From contig DYKF01000003.1 of assembly GCA_020722745.1 (NCBI GenBank), forward strand, positions 1 to 42,585: 42,585 nt of DNA, written 5' to 3'. Of the stretch, positions 37,899 to 42,585 are shown in pieces. The position numbers and the translations under genes were made by a program. A model generated the notes under the pieces. That model saw only the letters and a program-made list of their open reading frames with translations, ran no database searches and was not told the DNA's origin. Position 1 is the first letter of the stretch. Each line of letters begins with the position of its first letter. This stretch comes from Caldithrix sp. Lineage in GTDB: Bacteria; Spirochaetota; Leptospiria; Turneriellales; Turneriellaceae.

Positions 37899-40674
37899 GT
37901 TTCATCTCCTGCTTTCCACCGCTCTGGAAGACCGCTGTCTCGCCCACTTTGTGGTTAAGAAGGGACTGGCCCAAAGGCGAACGGAACGAAATAATTCCTT
38001 TGTCTACATCGGCATCCCACTGGTCCATTACAGTATATACAAACACGTCCCCTGCGGTAGTATCCTTTAGACGTACTTTGGTGCCTGGAAGCACAGAATT
38101 TTCGTCTATCATATCGCCCGTCAATATCACAGAATTTTTAATTTCGGATTCCAGCCTCACAACCTGAGCCTGGAGAATAGCTTGGTGTTCCATGGCTGCT
38201 TTGTATTCCGCATTCTCGCGCAAGTCACCTTTTTCCTGAGCCAACCCAATTTCCCTGGAGTTTGCTGGCATTTCTACAGAGAGAATATGCTCGAGTTCTT
38301 TTTTCTTCTGGTCGAGTCCGTCTACCGATGTTAGAATTTTATCGGATCCACGAATGAGATCGAGAACGTTCTCTTTGCGAACATCAGCTCCAGTTGTTTC
38401 TTCCTGTTCAAATGCGTCTGGATTAATCTTAATTAACGCTGCAATAAATTTGTTCACGGAATCAACGGGCAGAAAATGAACATCCTTAAGCAGACCTGCA
38501 ATTTTTCGCGTGGAGTCCGGCGTAAGGCTCGCTATGGATTCAAGCAAATCTTCGGACGTATTTCCAAATAGAATATCCGCCGCAGCATTTTTTAATTTAT
38601 TGCCTTTAAGCTCTTTCTTTTGGATTGTTTTGAGTTGTCTAAAGAATGCCATCAACACATTTTCATTGAGGAGATCTTTGCCTTCCAAACCACCGGAAAT
38701 CAGGTTCTTTACGATCCACAGAAATACTTCAAGGTTATCTTTTGCATCTCTCCGTACTTTATTGACAAGTTCATGGATCTGCTCTGTTTTTCCGGCCTCA
38801 ACAAGAGAAGACAGCATAACCTTGTGGTGTTTAATAGGAGTATCGAGAAGCAGTTCGGAAAATACAGCAGCCCAATCCGGATATATATCTTCAATCCACG
38901 CTATGAACTCTTTTTTAAGATCCTGAGATTTGATGGAGCGAAAAATCTCAATGAGGCGCCCCACAGGGAGCTTCTGCACTTTGTGCTTAATTTCTTCAAC
39001 AGTTGCAATATCGCTGGTGTCTTCTTCGTCGAGGCTTAATAACTCGCCTGCCTTCCGCTGTGCGAGCAATGCCTGTACCGCAACTTCTACTTCCAACGCT
39101 TTCAAGGAATCAGAAAAATATGGCATCATATACTCAATGGCTTCTTCGTTTTCTTCTGGATCTTTGAATGCGCTCAACAGAACATCAAGCTTATCGTCAA
39201 AGCCAATTGCGTTCTGGAATTTTTCTGTTTCTCTTTCCGCAGAAGATACAGGGGTTTCCTGAAGTTCAATAACATCCTTTTTGCGTGAAGACACATGGAG
39301 CATGCTGTCTTTGAGAATAATCTGGCGCGTTTTAGCCCACCACTTGGTCCAATCACCGGCAGGAATGAACGTGCCGGCAATTTCTGACTTAATATCATTT
39401 ACCGAAATGGAGTTATCAAAAGATTGAATCAGAATTTTGAAAAATGAAACAATATCTTCCTGGAGGAGGCTTTTTAGCTCGTCCATTCTTTCGTATTTAT
39501 AAACCCAGAAATGATCTTCTTTTAGCGGTTTTAATGATTTAAGGGCAAGCTGCATATCCATGGTGTGGCTTTCTTTGTTGGAAAAATCCACCACGAATTT
39601 TTCGTTCGTAATTTCACGAACTTTGCCTACTCCCCACGAACGGTGAAAAACGTAATTTCCGGAGTCAAAGACAATATTTGTCTCAAAGTTTTGAATGGCT
39701 GTAATCAGACTTTTCTTAGATGCTTCTGGATCGCTATGATCAGAACCTTTTTTTGCGGCGACAAGACCGGAAAGCTCAAGGAATCTTTCGAGAAGAGAAT
39801 GCTCTTTATATTTTTCTCGGTAGGCCTTGATGAGTTCGTTGCGAAACTTTGTAAAATTGGGATTATACTCCAGGATTTTTTTACTGATCTGAATAATCTG
39901 CTCGTTGTCTCCGGATTTAATAAAATGCTGTGCCAACTGCGTATACAGTTCACTGATTAATTCTTTTTGGCGATAGCCGGCAAGGATGCGCTCAATCTTT
40001 CTGTAAAAGTTAAAATCTTCCGGGCTGAATTGAATCAGCTTGGTCCATACGATTTTTAATTTATCGTACTTGTGAGATTTAACAAAGGCTTCTGCTGCCT
40101 GCTTGTAAAACTGCACAGCCTTTGACGGGTCTTCACCTGCAATGGCATCTGCATAGCGAAGTGCTATCTCTGGATTTTTTTTATCGAGACGGGCAAGCTT
40201 TTCATAAATTTCTGTAGTCTCTTTTGTTTTCCCAAGTTTTTCCAGAGCCGTTGCGCGTGCCCTTAAAATGGTTCGGTTCTCTGTTACCTTGAGCATTTTC
40301 TCGGAAAGGTAATCTACTACCGCCCATTTAGCGTGATCTTGGAAAGAGTCGAGAAGATTTTTAAGATTGACTATTTCTTCCGGAGAATTTACGGATAGAC
40401 CGTGCATTCCAATAAAATACGGGGCAGAAACAGTTTCAGGATATTCACTAAGCTGTGTCTGAGAAAGATTAATTAAAAGATCGAGCTTGCCAGTTTCCCT
40501 GGCTTCTGCATAAATATCGTCGAGGATTTTAAAGCGGGAAATGGATACATCCTTAGCTGTCATGCGGGTCCATTTTTCCTCGTTAAATTGACCCTGAATT
40601 TTTGAGACAATAATGTCCTCCGGAGTCTGCTCAGTTGATGTATTTTCTGAAATGTTTTCCATTGTCTCTTCCAT
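37846..40674 (-). CDS. greA: GreA-type transcription elongation factor with very long N-terminal extension
   Basis: Gre factors rescue backtracked RNA polymerase by stimulating transcript cleavage. In this 942-residue protein the Gre part is confined to the last 160 residues: a coiled coil with LAQEKGDLRENAEYKAAMEHQAIL, whose tip acidic residues (Asp and Glu) are intact, and an FKBP-like domain ending KQEMKLEILSIRK. The first 780 residues are helical, TPR-like (KLGKTKETTEIYEKLARLDKKNPEIALRYADAI). Around residues 338-395 they contain a Tudor/CarD-like segment, VFHRSWGVGKVREI...VVDF, that could touch polymerase. Long GreA is a spirochaete trait. The ATG at 40674 has GGGAG seven bases upstream; a TTG at 40692 is unlikely. 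Confidence 0.92.
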   Translation of the reverse strand: MEETMENISENTSTEQTPEDIIVSKIQGQFNEEKWTRMTAKDVSISRFKILDDIYAEARETGKLDLLINLSQTQLSEYPETVSAPYFIGMHGLSVNSPEEIVNLKNLLDSFQDHAKWAVVDYLSEKMLKVTENRTILRARATALEKLGKTKETTEIYEKLARLDKKNPEIALRYADAIAGEDPSKAVQFYKQAAEAFVKSHKYDKLKIVWTKLIQFSPEDFNFYRKIERILAGYRQKELISELYTQLAQHFIKSGDNEQIIQISKKILEYNPNFTKFRNELIKAYREKYKEHSLLERFLELSGLVAAKKGSDHSDPEASKKSLITAIQNFETNIVFDSGNYVFHRSWGVGKVREITNEKFVVDFSNKESHTMDMQLALKSLKPLKEDHFWVYKYERMDELKSLLQEDIVSFFKILIQSFDNSISVNDIKSEIAGTFIPAGDWTKWWAKTRQIILKDSMLHVSSRKKDVIELQETPVSSAERETEKFQNAIGFDDKLDVLLSAFKDPEENEEAIEYMMPYFSDSLKALEVEVAVQALLAQRKAGELLSLDEEDTSDIATVEEIKHKVQKLPVGRLIEIFRSIKSQDLKKEFIAWIEDIYPDWAAVFSELLLDTPIKHHKVMLSSLVEAGKTEQIHELVNKVRRDAKDNLEVFLWIVKNLISGGLEGKDLLNENVLMAFFRQLKTIQKKELKGNKLKNAAADILFGNTSEDLLESIASLTPDSTRKIAGLLKDVHFLPVDSVNKFIAALIKINPDAFEQEETTGADVRKENVLDLIRGSDKILTSVDGLDQKKKELEHILSVEMPANSREIGLAQEKGDLRENAEYKAAMEHQAILQAQVVRLESEIKNSVILTGDMIDENSVLPGTKVRLKDTTAGDVFVYTVMDQWDADVDKGIISFRSPLGQSLLNHKVGETAVFQSGGKQEMKLEILSIRKAVDKSGSLV

Positions 40675-40693
40675 TGTATTCTCCCGATTCAAA

Positions 40694-40724
40694 TAAAAAA
40701 AGCAGTAGCAATCGCTACTGCTTT
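40694..40724 (-). terminator. Rho-independent terminator of the flaA operon
   Basis: An 11-bp perfect stem, AAAGCAGTAGC and GCTACTGCTTT, with a four-base loop is followed, on the minus strand, by seven T residues. It lies between flaA1 and greA, so it ends the flaA2-flaA1 transcript and separates it from greA. Confidence 0.88.
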
Positions 40725-40770
40725 GCTCCCAATGCTTAACATTTAGATTGTAACGTCAAGCAATTTTCAA

Positions 40771-41610
40771 TTACTCAGATTTGCCTTCGTAATTGCCTTT
40801 CAACTGATCCTGGTAAGCTTTCATGCGTTCTTTGTCCTGCTTATCTTTATCGTCAAAATGCATTTCTGCACCATCAAAGTACAGATCAAACATATCTGTT
40901 AATACCTTTAGAGTATCAAAGAAGAAGACCACTTCTTCTTGCGATGTTTGTGGCGTTGAACGAATCACAAACTTCTTAAACACGAGGGTTTTCGTCTGTG
41001 GGTAAGACTCTACATCCTGCGGTACGGATACAGGGATATCAATTGTAAGGGGTCTCCAGCCAATAAAATCGAGAGAACCAAAATCGTAAATGTGTGTATC
41101 GCCCTTCCAGTCTTCTATCCAGCCTTCGAGGTTATATTCATTTCCACGGCCAAGCACCCAGACAGAAACAGCGACTACGCGACCAGGGAGTTCAATCCCG
41201 GCTGTCTCATAAAATTTAGGTTCGTTATTTTCATCTAACTGACCACTGAATCTTTTTACCTTTCTGGATTCTGGAGGTGTTAACGTTACCACGTTATTTC
41301 CCGGATACACAAAGCGGTAACGCAGACCCATAGAGTTTTTATTGTGCTCATCAAAAGAAAGATTCTTTGGACGGCCCTCTACAATGTTAGCCTCTATTTT
41401 GCTTTCGGGTGCGGCTGGATTCGCTTCTACAACCCAAGCCTCTTTTTCCCAACCCTCTACAATGATGGAACGCAGTTCCTGAGAATCTACGTCCTCACCA
41501 TTCAGTGTTGTTAACTTTGCAGCCTTTGCCGTAAGAACCGAAGCCATCGCTCCAGCTACCGTAACGATAGCGACTGCTGCTATAAGTTTCCAGTTATTTT
41601 TAATGCTCAT
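40771..41610 (-). CDS. flaA1: Flagellar filament sheath protein FlaA1
   Basis: FlaA proteins coat the periplasmic flagellar filament of spirochaetes. The 279-residue product has a Sec signal peptide (MSIKNNWKLIAAVAIVTVAGAMASVLTAKA) and the FlaA core: EGWEKEAWVVEANP at the N-terminus, LPGRVVAVSVWVLGRGNEYNLEGWIEDWKGDTHIYDFGSLDFIGWRPLTIDIP in the middle and VFFFDTLKVLTDMFDLYFDGAEM near the end, followed by a charged tail rich in Lys and Asp. It follows flaA2 by 16 bp and is assigned FlaA1 because in Leptospira the two genes are contiguous with flaA2 first. GGGGG lies upstream of the ATG. Confidence 0.92.
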   Translation of the reverse strand: MSIKNNWKLIAAVAIVTVAGAMASVLTAKAAKLTTLNGEDVDSQELRSIIVEGWEKEAWVVEANPAAPESKIEANIVEGRPKNLSFDEHNKNSMGLRYRFVYPGNNVVTLTPPESRKVKRFSGQLDENNEPKFYETAGIELPGRVVAVSVWVLGRGNEYNLEGWIEDWKGDTHIYDFGSLDFIGWRPLTIDIPVSVPQDVESYPQTKTLVFKKFVIRSTPQTSQEEVVFFFDTLKVLTDMFDLYFDGAEMHFDDKDKQDKERMKAYQDQLKGNYEGKSE

Positions 41611-41626
41611 AGTATACCCCCGCGGA

Positions 41627-42358
41627 TTACCATGTATCCTTGATCAAAGATCCAGGGTACATCATTTCTGTTTTATCGGCTTTTATGCGCAAGTCATCCA
41701 CATAAAAATAGAAGTCTCCGCCAGCTTCATGAACGTCGCTTTCTACGAACAGGGAAACAAAGTGGAGATTTTTATCGAGAAGAGAATATCTTGTACTTTG
41801 AGGCAACCAGCCGGGAATCGTAACGGTCAGCTTTCTCCAGCCAAGGTAATCGAGTCTGCCAAGTCTGAGTTTGTGGATGTTACCTTTGTAGTCTCTTAGT
41901 TTAACGTACAGAGTATGGCGGTAGTTACGACCCAGCGCCCATACAGAAAGCTGGCGACCTGTTCCCTTGATCACATATTCGTGGGGGGGACGCGCTTCTA
42001 CGCGGTCAAATCCGCGATCCTTAAAGAAACTTTTCACGCCAAGAACATGGTTCACGCCGGGCTTGAAACGTTCTTTCTCTTCTGCAGAAAGTTCAGCCGG
42101 ATTGAAAACATCTTCGATGGGTCCCTGCTGCACAACTTTTTTAATGCGTGTATCTCCAAGGGGTGATGTAGCAAAAGCGCGCCAGTCTTCTGAGTTTTCA
42201 AAATCGTTGAGTAGAATATCTTCGAGGGTAGCCTGTGCTTTCGTACCGGCATCGTTTGTTTCCGCTGTTGCCTGGGCATAAGAACCACTGGCGAAAACGA
42301 TCCCAAACATGACAGCAATGGCCAGGTTAAATCCTTTTATTTTGTGTACACGGTTCAT
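41627..42358 (-). CDS. flaA2: Flagellar filament sheath protein FlaA2
   Basis: The 243-residue product has a signal peptide (MNRVHKIKGFNLAIAVMFGIVFASGSYAQ) and the FlaA core: LEDILLNDFENSEDWRAFAT, GVKSFFKDRGFDRVEARPPHEYVIKGTGRQLSVWALGRNYRHTLYVKLRDYKGNIHKLRLGRLDYLGWRKLTVTIPGWLPQ split over residues 105-185, and FYFYVDDLRIKADKTEM near the end. It is paralogous to FlaA1, sharing the VWxLGRxxxxxL...L.YLGWR.LT..IP pattern. AAGGAGA precedes the ATG. A sigma-28-like promoter lies 57 bases upstream, so this gene heads the flaA operon. Confidence 0.92.
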   Translation of the reverse strand: MNRVHKIKGFNLAIAVMFGIVFASGSYAQATAETNDAGTKAQATLEDILLNDFENSEDWRAFATSPLGDTRIKKVVQQGPIEDVFNPAELSAEEKERFKPGVNHVLGVKSFFKDRGFDRVEARPPHEYVIKGTGRQLSVWALGRNYRHTLYVKLRDYKGNIHKLRLGRLDYLGWRKLTVTIPGWLPQSTRYSLLDKNLHFVSLFVESDVHEAGGDFYFYVDDLRIKADKTEMMYPGSLIKDTW

Positions 42359-42390
42359 TTTGATCTCCTTATCAAAACCATTCAGTAATG

Positions 42391-42404
42391 GAAGTATATA
42401 CTTC
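42391..42404. promoter_or_regulatory. 14-bp perfect palindrome at the flaA2 transcription start region
   Basis: GAAGTATATACTTC is its own reverse complement. It lies between the flaA2 ribosome binding site and the sigma-28-like promoter, about where transcription would begin, so it may be an operator or a small 5' hairpin; it also contains TATACT, a possible sigma-70 -10 element. Confidence 0.4.
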
Positions 42405-42414
42405 TATGCTTTTT

Positions 42415-42441
42415 TTATCGGAGTTGGCAACCGTTTTCTTA
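42415..42441 (-). promoter_or_regulatory. Sigma-28-like promoter of flaA2-flaA1
   Basis: The minus strand reads TAAG-N15-TCCGATAA. Compared with the FliA/SigD consensus TAAA-N15-GCCGATAA there is one mismatch in each element and the spacer is exact. Its position 57 bases upstream of flaA2, a late flagellar gene, is as expected for this regulon. Confidence 0.6.
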
Positions 42442-42474
42442 ACCGGAGGTCTGGCTGAATTTCAAAATTTATTA

Positions 42475-42585
42475 AGTAAGCTCTAAAAAAGGTTCAGAGC
42501 TTACTGCCGGTCCATGGACCCTTCGACTCTGCTCAGGGTAAATTCACCGGCATTTTGCGAAGAAAACGCACGTTTTCGCAGCAAA
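42475..42585. repeat. Palindromic repeat region (REP-like) at the window edge
   Basis: Several nested inverted repeats occur without a gene. AGTAAGCTCT (42475) pairs with AGAGCTTACT (ending 42505). GGTCCATGGACC is a perfect palindrome. GCCGGT and ACCGGC bracket CCCTTCGACTCTGCTCAGGG, and GAAAACG/CGTTTTC lie at the end. Parts (CAGAGCTTACTGCC and CTCAGGGTAA) recur at 22575-22602, which points to a dispersed repeat. Confidence 0.55.

Noticed and set aside
41673-41680. GCCGATAA on the minus strand near the end of flaA2, a possible separate promoter for flaA1
   Set aside because: The -35 at the right distance reads GGAT, and the bases are needed to encode the FlaA2 C-terminus; treated as coincidence.
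42359-42585. Possible gene between flaA2 and the right edge
   Set aside because: No frame with a plausible start; the region is promoter sequence and palindromic repeats.
1-42585. CRISPR arrays, insertion sequences, prophage or integrase genes
   Set aside because: No regularly spaced direct repeats, transposase or integrase motifs, or phage gene blocks were seen on either strand.

Overview
The window reads as chromosomal DNA of a spirochaete, most likely of the order Leptospirales. The evidence is a flaA2-flaA1 pair of flagellar sheath genes, the very long spirochaete-type GreA, a lipid A acyltransferase (LPS synthesis is found in Leptospirales but not in Borrelia or Treponema), and several secreted or lipoprotein HEAT-repeat and beta-barrel proteins. 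By eye the base composition is in the mid-40s % G+C (not counted). Genes are tightly packed with many 1-14 bp overlaps. No phage, insertion sequence, CRISPR array or obvious mobile element was seen, and no stretch over 300 bases lacks a gene.

Layout. 1-4.3 kb (+): a terminator, CorA, a LOG-family nucleotide hydrolase, an outer membrane barrel and a HEAT lipoprotein, plus one secreted hypothetical protein on the minus strand whose 5' end overlaps the LOG gene. 4.4-7.8 kb (-): an M23 peptidase, recF and dnaN, without dnaA. 7.9-11.8 kb: a small conserved protein (+), then a minus-strand pair made of a membrane sensor and a STAS/zinc-ribbon protein, and bifunctional mnmC. 11.8-12.9 kb (+): a 45-residue membrane microprotein and a barrel-like protein with an unclear start. 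13.0-13.8 kb (-): an unknown protein. 13.9-19.6 kb (+): atpZ-ispE, tRNA-Gln, then glmU(N)-prs-rplY-pth-tilS, an order that recalls Bacillus. 19.5-21.3 kb (-): a DUF4416-like protein and a HEAT protein; 21.5 kb (+): a STAS protein. 21.9-29.1 kb (-): rplT-rpmI, then a long overlapping operon aroF/G - Zn-PLC-like - coaC - lpxL - DUF374 acyltransferase - hypothetical - folK::panB fusion - GIY-YIG. 29.2-32.2 kb (+): GH31 glucosidase, a ribbon-helix-helix-like protein and an Hpt protein. 32.2-40.7 kb (-): pheA-scpB-scpA-trpS-M50-like-thiS-rsmE-LolA-like-greA. 40.8-42.4 kb (-): flaA1 and flaA2, followed by a palindromic repeat region at the right edge.

Connections. Sequences resembling the flagellar sigma-28 (FliA/SigD) promoter, TAAA-N15-GCCGATAA, precede three transcription units: flaA2-flaA1, the M23 peptidase gene and the sensor/STAS operon. 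In the last two the -10 element ends only 6-7 bases before the start codon, which suggests leaderless mRNAs. This would tie a cell-wall hydrolase and a sensor/anti-anti-sigma-type pair to the flagellar regulon, and is the most system-like signal in the window. Other notable points are an in-frame FolK-PanB fusion, a Pth whose catalytic histidine is replaced by arginine, an M50 protease homologue without the HExxH histidines at the position beside trpS-scpA-scpB, and a small protein with two ribbon-helix-helix-like halves whose start codon lies in a perfect inverted repeat.
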